Shown piece after piece: positions 8,801 through 16,278 of a stretch of DNA of 64,000 nucleotides. The position numbers were made by a program, and so were the translations under genes. The notes under the pieces are model-generated. The model had not been told where the DNA came from. It made no database searches and was given only the letters and a program-made list of their open reading frames with translations. Numbering within the stretch: the first letter of the stretch is position 1; every line of letters begins with the position of its first letter. Source of the DNA: Bodo saltans (Eukaryota > Euglenozoa > Kinetoplastea > Eubodonida > Bodonidae); contig CYKH01000238.1 in assembly GCA_001460835.1 (NCBI GenBank), positions 12,053-76,052 of the forward strand, given 5' to 3'.

Positions 8801-11392
8801 CCTGAACCAATTCTGGTTGATTCAGTTCAACCTGCGACCAAGACTGTTGTTGAAGTGTTTGTGCCCACCGCTGTGGAACAAGCTCCGATTATTTCCTGCT
8901 CGGAAAGTATGCTGGCGGGCCAAGAGAAAGATTATGCCACGGCTTTGTTGAGGTCTGCCATTGGCGCATGCGCAGCGCGGCGAGTTCACAAACGCCAGCG
9001 TGCCGTGCGATCTCGCGCGGAAGCAGTTGAGGCATTAACCCAAGAGAAGCATTTCGCCGCCAAGAGTATTCAACGATTCTCTTGCACCTGCCAGCGGCGG
9101 CAAGTGGCGAATAAGGCCTCGCTAGCAAGAGAAGCGACGGCTAAGCTAACAGAGGCAACCTTTGCGGCTAATGTGATCCAGGCGTGGTGGCATGATATTT
9201 CCCATTATGGTGATGTTGTCTACGCTCAAAAGCGCAGAGTCCAAGTCCAGAGCGCCCTCGCCGCTGAGCAAGAGCGCACTGTGGCGGCAACGAAGATACA
9301 GGCTCTCTCGCGCTCGAAGGTTGCAGCGTCAAACATTCAACGCATTCGAGTGCAGTGCAATGAGACCTTGTCCTCAGCAAACCTCACAGCCTCCGCCGCA
9401 GAGGCCAATTACGCCGCTCAGATAATCCAATCATGCCTCCGTCGTGTGCTTGCTCAGTCTGTTGCACGCCAGCGAGCTGCAACGAAGCCTGCTGGTGAAT
9501 ACTTCTCAGCTGTTCTCCAGGAGCAAACGGCCGCCGCAACACTCATCCAATCCATCGTGAGACGCTTCTTTGCGCAGTTGTGCGTTGACAAACTTCGCAC
9601 AAAGCGCCACCTACAGAACGTGATGACTCACGTCGAAGTCGTTTCTGCTGCAAATGCTGCGCCCATCGGCGCCACCGAATCGACGGAAACTGAGATGACA
9701 CAAGCGCCACTGGTGATCATCTCAACCCTTGAAGAGGCACTACGAAATGAACAAGCGAAGGTAGCCGCTCTTGAGTTGCGGTTACAACAAGCTGCTGAAG
9801 CAGCGACTGCAAGTCCCTCACCTCCTGTGCCAGAAGTGTCGCTTACCCAGCCCACAATGAGTGCTGAGATGCCAACACAACTTGCAGCAGTCGATGTTAC
9901 GTCAGATGAGATTGCGGCAGTCGAGACAGCGGCAGTCGAGACAGCGGCAGTTGAGATTGTGCCACCCTCTAAGCCCAGCGCAACTCAAGAGATTTCTGCA
10001 GATGTTCCACCTCGCAGTGTGACTCCTGAAGCAGCCGTTAAAGCACCGCTTACAATCACACCGGCTCTAGCACCGCTTCCAGTAGTGTTTGTTGCAACCA
10101 CCCCAGCTCCGCGCGCCGCAGCAACCACTTCAGCCTCTGCAACACCACTGAGTGACGTTGCGATCTCAGCCCCCACTACAAGTGTTACTTCGTCCTCACA
10201 CGCCGCTTCCACCGCTGCCGCCGCAAGCGCTATTCCAGTTCCTGCTGCTCCAGTCGTTCAATTTGTGCAGCCAACTCCAGCGCCACTTGTCGTCAAGCGG
10301 CTAAATCGTGACGAGGTATCTACGCTGATCACGGCTCATCTCCGCTGCATTTCCTCCAGTGAAATTGTCGCATATTGGCGAGAAAAGAGTATCAAACTTC
10401 AGTGGCAGCTCCGTCGAAGCAATGCAGCATGCTCTATCCAGCGTCTAGTGCGGCAGTTTCTGGCGAAGCGACGCGTAGCGTCCGTCCGTGAATCGCGCAT
10501 GTATGCGATACAGGAGCGCAACGAAGCACTCGCCCGTGAGAAGCGAGAACGCGATGCTGCAAACAAACTAGAGTTAGCAAGAGCAGAGATTGCCAACCAA
10601 GTGCAAAGAGACAATGAAATTCGTGACGTTGAAGTACGTCGCGAGGTTGAGCGGTTGCGGCTGATCGAAACGCAACGGAAGGCTGCAACTGCCATTCAAT
10701 GCGCGTATCGGAGCTACAACGCTAGATTTATGCTCGACTGGAAGCGCCGCGAGCGTCATGCCAAGAGAATTGCCCAAGAACGCATTGACTACAACGCAGC
10801 AGCCCAGGCAGCGGCTGTTAAGATTCAAAAACACATCCGGCGTTTTGTTGCCACTCGTCGCGTACAACGTCTGCGAGAGGACAAGCTTGCAGTGCAGCGT
10901 GCACAGGCCTACCGTGAGACTCTGCGTCATATCGCTGCAACGAAAATTCAGTGTATGTTCCGGTGCCACAACGCGCGATTCGAAGTCGCATGGCGCCGCG
11001 AAGACCGCAGCCGTCGCGAGGCAGTTGAGGCAGAAAAGCGCAAGGTGGTCGAATCTCGTGCATTGGATGCACTTCGCGAGAAGGAAATGCTCCAGCGTCT
11101 GGCTGCTCGTCAGGTGCAAGCCGCGATTACCATTCAGTGCGCTTGGCGATGCTACAATGCTCGCTTCGAGCTCATGTGGAGGGTCGAAGCAAAAGCGAAA
11201 TCTGATTTTGACGCCCACTTGCGTCGCCTTGGAGCACAACTCTGCCGAACGACGCAGCGCATCGGCAGAGGCTTCGTGGCAAGAAAGCGCTTGTATCATG
11301 AGCGTGCCTTCGCACATACCCTTGCAGCACAAGAACTGTTGCTGGCAGAGTATGAGGCGGACTCAGTGATCAACGCAGTGTTGACTGGTTAG
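5837..11392 (+). CDS. Giant IQ-motif (calmodulin-binding) protein
   Basis: 1851 residues with about 22 IQ motifs in three blocks. Block 1 (about 401-722) has eleven, for example IQKTYRGFVARKF, IQRVFRGHLGRKY and IQALWRGHVARKY. Block 2 (about 1073-1252) has five degenerate ones (SIQRFSCTCQRR, IIQSCLRRVLAQ). Block 3 (about 1532-1822) has six (IQCAYRSYNARF, IQKHIRRFVATRR). Between blocks lie a Pro/Ala/Val stretch with repeated AEPKPV units (862-1008) and an Ala/Thr/Pro-rich linker (1268-1485). IQ motifs bind calmodulin or centrin light chains, so a calcium-linked cytoskeletal scaffold in flagellum or basal body is inferred. Residues 1-70 contain a Tyr/Phe/Arg segment I do not recognise. The repeat architecture resembles ASPM, but no actin-binding CH domain is visible. 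Confidence 0.92.
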   Translation: MASQKPKSASSLLQKFTRDPSYVSRMQGLDEEASGRDWDNRFTTTKIPQYDAFNDRFCKFSMRRRAPSSNRSKAPPPNPMMAWGSGSAAPPAGNDRLPQLQHQSATVPGAQKSMGDLDAALSTGGQSVEQLFTKAKQRIIKLWDELGVAEAQRMQFAHHAMALPTLDNVAVINEEIQRLLDRRNAAVQVEKTIEIREGFLYLLQELSERYSNGVVDKDRGLRELLSLVPPFRNASLDVVESIVRWRETLRSNTSPPYLWKGVSYLHKMNSDLFFMVHSRLGLLLDFEVRNNALLDPRKQVESVAPGKLAPIRRAKDNKDLPKERLDKAERVLQEELQRQQHIQLLRAQGGDADVMVVSEEAHLANLARDEEEQQQLIIEEDEWLQQQEREAKLLDAQSKSAIKIQKTYRGFVARKFVGARIRQRLAVIKMQTIARQFIAKCRVEQLRRKVNAAKKLQALHRGGSTRGRILEVRRHHDAATTIQRVFRGHLGRKYADLLSYLRMCARKIQALWRGHVARKYVTAVVRGQRNLAATKIQSLWRGTVVRMNPLFSASRVKCAVRIQAWVRGILDREFARKLMIERRSAIRLQSWWRMLRAKQLVSSMRQSNAHQNWQLHLAKAHAAATKIQSVWRMFDGSRRVSEIRGRKLSKLAYLAQLQSLSDAESAQEEYQRHFAACQDIQRAFRGHQGRRRVQLLRSLNYFATQIQRIVRGKLGRNRALRQREHLAQTMPAIFKMSAVPTATPSSIIAEGIRMQREDVDASSVDASVIEADTEETFARVPHESIEQTVAPDDSLQPVHTIDVPCPEQPDHIDSYDIVSATDKEQQAVIEPLKLRVAEAATVVVLPVVAVNTLPDVAKPPATVVLTAPLVAEPKQAIDEPKPATLASTSAATDAPVPVAPIAEPKPVVIEAAPVAIIAEPKPVAPDASTSAATEVPVPITIIAEPKPVVAEAPVPVAPIAEPKPVVIEAAPVAIIAEPKPVVAESMVAPEPILVDSVQPATKTVVEVFVPTAVEQAPIISCSESMLAGQEKDYATALLRSAIGACAARRVHKRQRAVRSRAEAVEALTQEKHFAAKSIQRFSCTCQRRQVANKASLAREATAKLTEATFAANVIQAWWHDISHYGDVVYAQKRRVQVQSALAAEQERTVAATKIQALSRSKVAASNIQRIRVQCNETLSSANLTASAAEANYAAQIIQSCLRRVLAQSVARQRAATKPAGEYFSAVLQEQTAAATLIQSIVRRFFAQLCVDKLRTKRHLQNVMTHVEVVSAANAAPIGATESTETEMTQAPLVIISTLEEALRNEQAKVAALELRLQQAAEAATASPSPPVPEVSLTQPTMSAEMPTQLAAVDVTSDEIAAVETAAVETAAVEIVPPSKPSATQEISADVPPRSVTPEAAVKAPLTITPALAPLPVVFVATTPAPRAAATTSASATPLSDVAISAPTTSVTSSSHAASTAAAASAIPVPAAPVVQFVQPTPAPLVVKRLNRDEVSTLITAHLRCISSSEIVAYWREKSIKLQWQLRRSNAACSIQRLVRQFLAKRRVASVRESRMYAIQERNEALAREKRERDAANKLELARAEIANQVQRDNEIRDVEVRREVERLRLIETQRKAATAIQCAYRSYNARFMLDWKRRERHAKRIAQERIDYNAAAQAAAVKIQKHIRRFVATRRVQRLREDKLAVQRAQAYRETLRHIAATKIQCMFRCHNARFEVAWRREDRSRREAVEAEKRKVVESRALDALREKEMLQRLAARQVQAAITIQCAWRCYNARFELMWRVEAKAKSDFDAHLRRLGAQLCRTTQRIGRGFVARKRLYHERAFAHTLAAQELLLAEYEADSVINAVLTG
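8516..8775 (+). repeat. Direct repeat inside the IQ gene (2 x 86 bp, offset 174)
   Basis: Bases 8516-8601 recur at 8690-8775 with a single silent change (CCC to CCG). The offset is 174 bases, or 58 codons, so the frame is kept. It encodes the APVPVAPIAEPKPV block and its continuation in the spacer between IQ blocks. Further weaker copies of the AEPKPV unit lie between the two. Confidence 0.9.
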
Positions 11393-11560
11393 TTTGTAGA
11401 TCCCCCTCCCTGTCGTTTGAGCGATTGTGAAGTGATGTGTATATGCTTGCCGCGAAAAAATAATACTGAGAATGTTTGACGAAAGTTTGTTCGTTGGAAG
11501 CCTTCTGCCTATGTTTCGGGGTCTTTTCATTGTTTTTATGTTCACAAGAGTCATTTTGAT

Positions 11561-13516
11561 ATGCGCGGTGCAAGGCAACTGCGCTCAACAGATCTTGGGC
11601 TCATCTTACCGACTTCGCAGTCGTCTTCATCTCAGAAGCCTCAACAAGCTGGCTTTGACTCCGAGTACGCCGACATCCTTGGCGCTGATGAATCACGCAA
11701 CACTTACAGTGCAGAGGTGGTTGATAAAAATGTAGTGTTGCAGAGCGACGTTCTAGAAATAGAACAATTATTGGAGACCACGAGTGAGGTGCAACTGGAG
11801 GGTGTGAGGTCCCAGAAGGACATCCTCAAGGCACGAAATGAGAACAGCGTCGAGTCGTTGGAGCGCTTTGACAATGAGTTTCGATTCCCAACTTCATCAC
11901 TGTTCAACAAAGAGAAACTCATTGAAAGCCTTGAACTTGATGTGCAGGTGGGCTCCTTGCTACGCAACCTGAAGATTGCTCGCCGAATTGGAAAGCTTCG
12001 CATCGAACTAGGCGTGAAGCCGTCATCCCCAACTGCAGCTGAGGCTTCAACCGATGATCCACTGATAAGCATGACACCAAGAACGAACAACTTCGACAAC
12101 GCATCATCAGCCGTCAGCTCCGCTCGAAGTATGGGAAGCGGAATTTCGGTGCTTCCAGCAGAAGTGGGCGTCTCTGTGGCGAGAATGGAAGAGCTGTTGT
12201 CTGAGCTGCACCAAAAGCTGCCAAACGCCGATGTCCAACAGAAGATCAAAGAAGAGATGATTTCCATTACCCATGCATACTTTGGAGGCAGTCAAGGGTC
12301 GGCGCTTGGTGGTGCCCTCGTCCAGTTGAACGCGATGGCCTTCACTGACGTCATGCAATTTATCAAGAACAAAGTCAACAGCATGAATGAGGTGCTCGCT
12401 ACGAAGCAAGAAGCCGTTGAGAATGCACAACAAGTGTTCTTAGCTGCCTCCAGCGCCGATCCACTTGATGTCGAGGCGTACGAGGCGGGATTGGTTGGTT
12501 ACATTGACGCGTTGGAGGATGCGATGAAAATCAATGCGGACCGCTTGAATCAATTGATGATGAACACAGACTCTGAAGGAAACTTCCGCTCCACGTACGA
12601 AGAAACCAGCGAACTGATCAAAACGATGATTGTCGAGACTCGCGAGAGCCGCACCGACTTGCTGAAGGAAATCAAAACTGATCTCGAAAAGCTGCAAGTG
12701 GAGGGAAGCCGACGGTACAATGCTGCGGTGGTAGCCCAAGATGCATATGATCAAGCAAGGCACCAATCAATTCTACAAATTCAAGACTACTCTCGGCAGC
12801 AAGAGTTGCTGTGGGAGCAAGTTGAAGGACTTGTTGCCCAAATGGGAGACATTGGCAAGAAGCGAGCTGCCCTGGTGAAGGAACACCAAGCGGTGACAGA
12901 GAAAGAATGTCAACGCAAGCGCTACTACGATGAGTTTGCATTGGCTCACAAGAATCACATCGGCCACCTCAACACACTCAAGGAGCTCTCCACGTACACA
13001 CTCAAAATATTGGACCACATGGACCTGTTCTGGGAGCATATGACGACAGCAGTGGAGGCCAAGAACTTTGAAGAGGGGCTTCATGAGATGAAGCAAGATG
13101 ACCAACAACGCTTCCTTCACTTGTATTGCAGTTTCTTGGACAACTGCTCCAACCTTCTGGGTCGACGTGCAGCACGTCAGCTCGTTGTATCTAGGTCGGT
13201 CCGCGTAAGTGAGTCACTCCTTGCCGACCCACAAGAACCTGACCGCGACAACGTCGCGCGTCGCAAGTCGGAGGGCTCATCGCTGCTGACTAAGTTGCAA
13301 GCAGATTGCGATGCTCTAGCAGCGCGAGCCGAAAGATGGCAGCCACTGTTTGAGAATGTACTTGACCAAATTGAAACGATCCCAGCTGTCGTCTCCGCTG
13401 ATCCACATATTGTTTGGAACGAGCGTGTGGCTCAGGCGCATGAAGCGGTTCGAAGTCGACGGAACCTCACCGGGAGAACTCCGCGCACACCGGGCCACTC
13501 GGTATCGAACGAATGA
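11561..13516 (+). CDS. Paraflagellar-rod-domain (PFR family) coiled-coil protein
   Basis: 651 residues, predicted almost wholly helical. Residues about 377-540 resemble the flagellar-rod domain of PFR1/PFR2 and related PFR components: RQQELLWEQVEGL, KKRAALVKEHQ, a block of RKRYYDEFALAHKNH type, YTLKILDHMD, and then a helix ending FLHLYCSFLDNCSNLLGRRA. The family builds the lattice beside the axoneme that is restricted to Euglenozoa. The N-terminal 370 residues are coiled coil without the usual PFR1/2 repeats, and there is no SH3 domain, so this is a divergent rod-associated component and not PFR1 or PFR2. The start at 11561 is preceded by TTTTTATGTTCACAAGAG. It strongly supports a euglenozoan origin for the window. 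Confidence 0.78.
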   Translation: MRGARQLRSTDLGLILPTSQSSSSQKPQQAGFDSEYADILGADESRNTYSAEVVDKNVVLQSDVLEIEQLLETTSEVQLEGVRSQKDILKARNENSVESLERFDNEFRFPTSSLFNKEKLIESLELDVQVGSLLRNLKIARRIGKLRIELGVKPSSPTAAEASTDDPLISMTPRTNNFDNASSAVSSARSMGSGISVLPAEVGVSVARMEELLSELHQKLPNADVQQKIKEEMISITHAYFGGSQGSALGGALVQLNAMAFTDVMQFIKNKVNSMNEVLATKQEAVENAQQVFLAASSADPLDVEAYEAGLVGYIDALEDAMKINADRLNQLMMNTDSEGNFRSTYEETSELIKTMIVETRESRTDLLKEIKTDLEKLQVEGSRRYNAAVVAQDAYDQARHQSILQIQDYSRQQELLWEQVEGLVAQMGDIGKKRAALVKEHQAVTEKECQRKRYYDEFALAHKNHIGHLNTLKELSTYTLKILDHMDLFWEHMTTAVEAKNFEEGLHEMKQDDQQRFLHLYCSFLDNCSNLLGRRAARQLVVSRSVRVSESLLADPQEPDRDNVARRKSEGSSLLTKLQADCDALAARAERWQPLFENVLDQIETIPAVVSADPHIVWNERVAQAHEAVRSRRNLTGRTPRTPGHSVSNE

Positions 13517-13663
13517 TGTAGGCGTTGTATTGTACATTCTTTTATGTTGTAGAGCGGCGATGATTGCGTGTCCAAGCAGCGAGGGCTTTGAAGGTCTCTA
13601 GTACCACGCCATGATTTTTTTCTACCAATTTTTTCCACAAAGAAAAGACGCACGACAAGCACT

Positions 13664-15118
13664 ATGCGCACTATCTCGTCGTACCTGCCGCTTGTTGCAG
13701 CAACGGTTGTCTTGATCCTTGTCGCTCAGGAGCTCCAAACTCCCCATTATCCATCTTCCGAGATGCTTCGTGCCACATTGAAGGAGTATTCTGACGAGGG
13801 AAAAGCTCAGTTTGAAGCATACTCAAAATTGGTGGAGGCGAGAATAGGTCATTCTTTGCAACGCATGTTCGAAGACTTGGATAAGAATGGCGATGATTGC
13901 ATTGATCGTACCGAGTTTCAGGGAAAGGCATTGAATGCCCTGGCAACCATGCGCGGTATTGACCTTCCGTCGCTTCCCGCACTTCCGACGCTCCCCGACG
14001 TCAGAACTTCGGTGGGATGGGTTCAGTGGATTGTGTGGCTTCAGTTTTTATGTCTGGTTGCACTGTTCATCGTCGAGAATATTCGAGTGCTCGTCTTCGA
14101 TCCTCCCTTCGCCATTTCTACAGGGCCCGTTGACTGGAATGCAAAGCCCCCACGTGCTACCATCCAAGAAGCGTTGCACTACGATACACCACTCACTTTT
14201 TATGAGAAGTTCAAGCAGTTCTTGTTTTTGGTGACCGGAATACTTTTCTTGAGGATTGCCCTTACAGTTGTGTTTTTTACGATTGGCATTTTGTTTGTTA
14301 ACTTGAGTGTCGTTGGTGGGAGGTCTCGCACCGCAAACCCAACGTGGTTCAAGTTGTGCTCATTTGGAGTGAGAGTGTTTGGGTATTTGGGATTGGCTTC
14401 CCTGGGATTCTATTGCATTCGTGTCGCAGGACAACGGGCGTCTCGCACGGAAACAAAGCTCCTTGTGGGAAACCACATATGCATGATTGAAGTCGTCGCG
14501 TTGTTCCTGCTCGCCAACATTCCTTCATTTGTGTCTCGAGTGGAAAACTTATCACTTCCGCTTTTCCGTGGGTTGGCTGAGGCATCAGATGCAGTGGTGG
14601 TCGATCGTGACGCTGCGTCGTCCCGTACCAAGACACTTGAAGCGATCAAGAAGAGGTCCACTGACCCTCAGGCAACACAACTGCTCATCTTCCCAGAGGG
14701 GACGTGCAGCAACCAGTTGACATTATTTCAGTTCAAGAAGGGTGCTTTCGAGCCAGGCGTACCAGTGCAGCTTGTGTGCTTTCACTACCCCTACAAGCAC
14801 TTCAACCCCTCATGGACCGGGAGAGCTTGTGGCGGCAACGATGCGTGGGATTTACTCCTGCGCATGTGGTCCCAGTTTGTGAATCGTCTAGAAGTACGAT
14901 TCCTCCCTGTGTACACGCCCACCGTGGAGGAGTGCCAAGATCCAATCGCATTTGCAAAGCATTGCCAGGATATTATCGCATCCGTTGTACATGCAGGATC
15001 CAGCGATGCATCTTTTGCCAACTACGTAGAGGCCTCAAAGCGTTTTAACAAACGAAGTGTTGTGAATGCTGCTGACTCGAATGAACACACACCGCGCTCC
15101 AACAAGAAGGAGAACTAG
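13664..15118 (+). CDS. LPCAT-type lysophospholipid acyltransferase with N-terminal EF-hand
   Basis: 484 residues. Membrane segments are visible at about 6-22, 117-137, 186-215 and 238-256. Motif I is NHICMIE (N270, H271, E276), motif III FPEGTCSN (343-350). The downstream block FKKGAFEPGVPVQ and the helix before RFLPVYTPTVEE match LPCAT1/2/4, which reacylate lysophosphatidylcholine and related lipids in the ER in the Lands cycle. Two oddities: the canonical HX4D carries Glu in place of Asp, and a clear EF-hand loop DLDKNGDDCIDRTEF (about 71-85) sits before the catalytic domain, whereas in animal LPCAT1/2 the EF-hands follow it. Calcium-sensitive acyl transfer is inferred. No C-terminal KKXX signal; the protein ends NKKEN. 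Confidence 0.88.
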   Translation: MRTISSYLPLVAATVVLILVAQELQTPHYPSSEMLRATLKEYSDEGKAQFEAYSKLVEARIGHSLQRMFEDLDKNGDDCIDRTEFQGKALNALATMRGIDLPSLPALPTLPDVRTSVGWVQWIVWLQFLCLVALFIVENIRVLVFDPPFAISTGPVDWNAKPPRATIQEALHYDTPLTFYEKFKQFLFLVTGILFLRIALTVVFFTIGILFVNLSVVGGRSRTANPTWFKLCSFGVRVFGYLGLASLGFYCIRVAGQRASRTETKLLVGNHICMIEVVALFLLANIPSFVSRVENLSLPLFRGLAEASDAVVVDRDAASSRTKTLEAIKKRSTDPQATQLLIFPEGTCSNQLTLFQFKKGAFEPGVPVQLVCFHYPYKHFNPSWTGRACGGNDAWDLLLRMWSQFVNRLEVRFLPVYTPTVEECQDPIAFAKHCQDIIASVVHAGSSDASFANYVEASKRFNKRSVVNAADSNEHTPRSNKKEN

Positions 15119-15218
15119 TGTCCAGTATTTTATTATTCTATTTTTGCGCTCTTCTGCTGTGCGAAGAACTAGTGTCAGGTATTCATTTTTCTATTTTTAC
15201 GATCTGCTGTGCAATTCG
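15111..15218 (+). repeat. Imperfect 54-bp direct repeat in the intergenic region
   Basis: AGAACTAGTGTC at 15111 recurs at 15165, and the following T-rich stretch and CTGCTGTGC recur with substitutions and a small deletion. The first copy includes the stop codon of the acyltransferase gene. The sequence is T-rich and might carry polyadenylation or trans-splicing signals twice. Confidence 0.7.
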
Positions 15219-15276
15219 ATTCATTGACAGAACCTTGGAAGTAATCATTGTCAATGTTGCGTTGTGATGGTGCGCA

Positions 15277-15302
15277 TCTTTTTCCCCCGTCCTTTACGTC
15301 AG
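15277..15302 (+). promoter_or_regulatory. Pyrimidine tract and AG upstream of the DJ-1-like gene
   Basis: CTTTTTCCCCCGTCCTTTACGTC is followed by AG at 15301-15302, nine bases before the ATG at 15311. It has the form of a trans-splice acceptor and fixes the start. Confidence 0.75.
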
Positions 15303-15595
15303 CTAGTGATATGAGCCGTCAGCGTGTCGCCGTTGTGCTTGCTGAGGAGTGGTACGAGTGCCTTGAGCTCCATTACCCTCGGCTGCGCCTGATCGAGGAG
15401 GGCTTCGTGGTGCACGTTGTGGGCCCACAAGCTGGCCAAACGTACAAGGCTAGTGATATGAGCCGTCAGCGTGTCGCCGTTGTGCTTGCTGAGGAGTGGT
15501 ACGAGTGCCTTGAGCTCCATTACCCTCGGCTGCGCCTGATCGAGGAGGGCTTCGTGGTGCACGTTGTGGGCCCACAAGCTGGCCAAACGTACAAG
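15302..15595 (+). repeat. Perfect 147-bp tandem duplication in the DJ-1-like gene
   Basis: Bases 15302-15448 are repeated exactly at 15449-15595. The period is 49 codons, so the frame is preserved. The unit starts right after the likely acceptor AG and spans the ATG and the first 46 codons, giving a protein with its first beta-alpha-beta unit doubled. Confidence 0.97.
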
Positions 15596-15835
15596 AGCAA
15601 GGAGGGCTATTGGGCGAAGTCAACCGCCACCGTAGGGGACGTTGACCCTAATCTCGTTGATATTTTGGTGGTCCCTGGAGGTTTCTGCCCTGATCGCCTT
15701 CGCCGCTACCCTGAAATCCTTTCTTTCGTGTCTAGCTGCTGGAATGAAGGGAACGGTGCAGCTGTCGGCTTCATTTGCCACGGGGCTTGGGTGCCAATTA
15801 GCGCCCGTATTGTGAAAGGGACGTGTCGTGACTGA
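15311..15835 (+). CDS. DJ-1/PfpI family protein, duplicated at the front and cut at the end
   Basis: The frame from the ATG at 15311 gives about 174 residues. Residues 1-49 are repeated as 50-98. After the repeat it reads like a PfpI/DJ-1 glutamine-amidotransferase-fold protein: DILVVPGGFCPD, then GFICHGAWV with the nucleophile-elbow Cys. Members are deglycases, chaperones or proteases, often homohexamers. The match to the family stops at ISARIVKG, where the next bases (15822 on) are an exact piece of the HSP20 gene found whole at 29891-30316, and a stop follows by chance at 15833. The C-terminal third of the family fold is therefore missing. I read it as an ordinary DJ-1 gene whose end lies in or beyond the gap, with a misassembled edge. 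Confidence 0.75.
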   Translation: MSRQRVAVVLAEEWYECLELHYPRLRLIEEGFVVHVVGPQAGQTYKASDMSRQRVAVVLAEEWYECLELHYPRLRLIEEGFVVHVVGPQAGQTYKSKEGYWAKSTATVGDVDPNLVDILVVPGGFCPDRLRRYPEILSFVSSCWNEGNGAAVGFICHGAWVPISARIVKGTCRD

Positions 15836-15865
15836 CCTTGCAGGTGTGAAGAAGGACGATATCGA
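15822..15865 (+). other. 44-bp fragment identical to the HSP20 gene, at the gap edge
   Basis: These 44 bases match 30017-30060 without a mismatch and encode part of the alpha-crystallin domain (VVTDLAGVKKDDI) in the HSP20 frame. Here they directly follow DJ-1 coding sequence and end two bases before the N run. A chimeric contig end is the simplest explanation. Confidence 0.9.
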
Positions 15866-15867
15866 GC

Positions 15868-16167
15868 NNNNNNNNNNNNNNNNNNNNNNNNNNNNNNNNN
15901 NNNNNNNNNNNNNNNNNNNNNNNNNNNNNNNNNNNNNNNNNNNNNNNNNNNNNNNNNNNNNNNNNNNNNNNNNNNNNNNNNNNNNNNNNNNNNNNNNNNN
16001 NNNNNNNNNNNNNNNNNNNNNNNNNNNNNNNNNNNNNNNNNNNNNNNNNNNNNNNNNNNNNNNNNNNNNNNNNNNNNNNNNNNNNNNNNNNNNNNNNNNN
16101 NNNNNNNNNNNNNNNNNNNNNNNNNNNNNNNNNNNNNNNNNNNNNNNNNNNNNNNNNNNNNNNNNNN
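15868..16167. other. Assembly gap, 300 N
   Basis: A run of exactly 300 N, which suggests an estimated scaffold gap size. Any frames running through it are meaningless. The missing end of the DJ-1-like gene and the leader of the next gene should lie here. Confidence 0.99.
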
Positions 16168-16245
16168 ACGTTCGCACGAATGCTTCTCGTTGTTGCCAAA
16201 TTGGTTACCATGTTGCTACTCTTGATCACATCAGAAATGTTCGAT

Positions 16246-16271
16246 TGTTTCCTCCTTTTCACTGCGAGAAG
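16246..16271 (+). promoter_or_regulatory. Pyrimidine tract and AG before the next gene
   Basis: TTGTTTCCTCCTTTTCAC followed by AG at 16267-16268 or 16270-16271, with the ATG at 16279. It supports a start at 16279 over the in-frame hydrophobic extension from 16180, whose apparent signal-peptide look comes from the pyrimidine tract being read as Leu/Phe codons. Confidence 0.7.
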
Positions 16272-16278
16272 TTGTTCA

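Noticed and set aside
10574-11332. Antisense open frame (252 codons) opposite the IQ protein end
   Set aside because: Shadow of the Arg/Ala-rich sense frame; no support.
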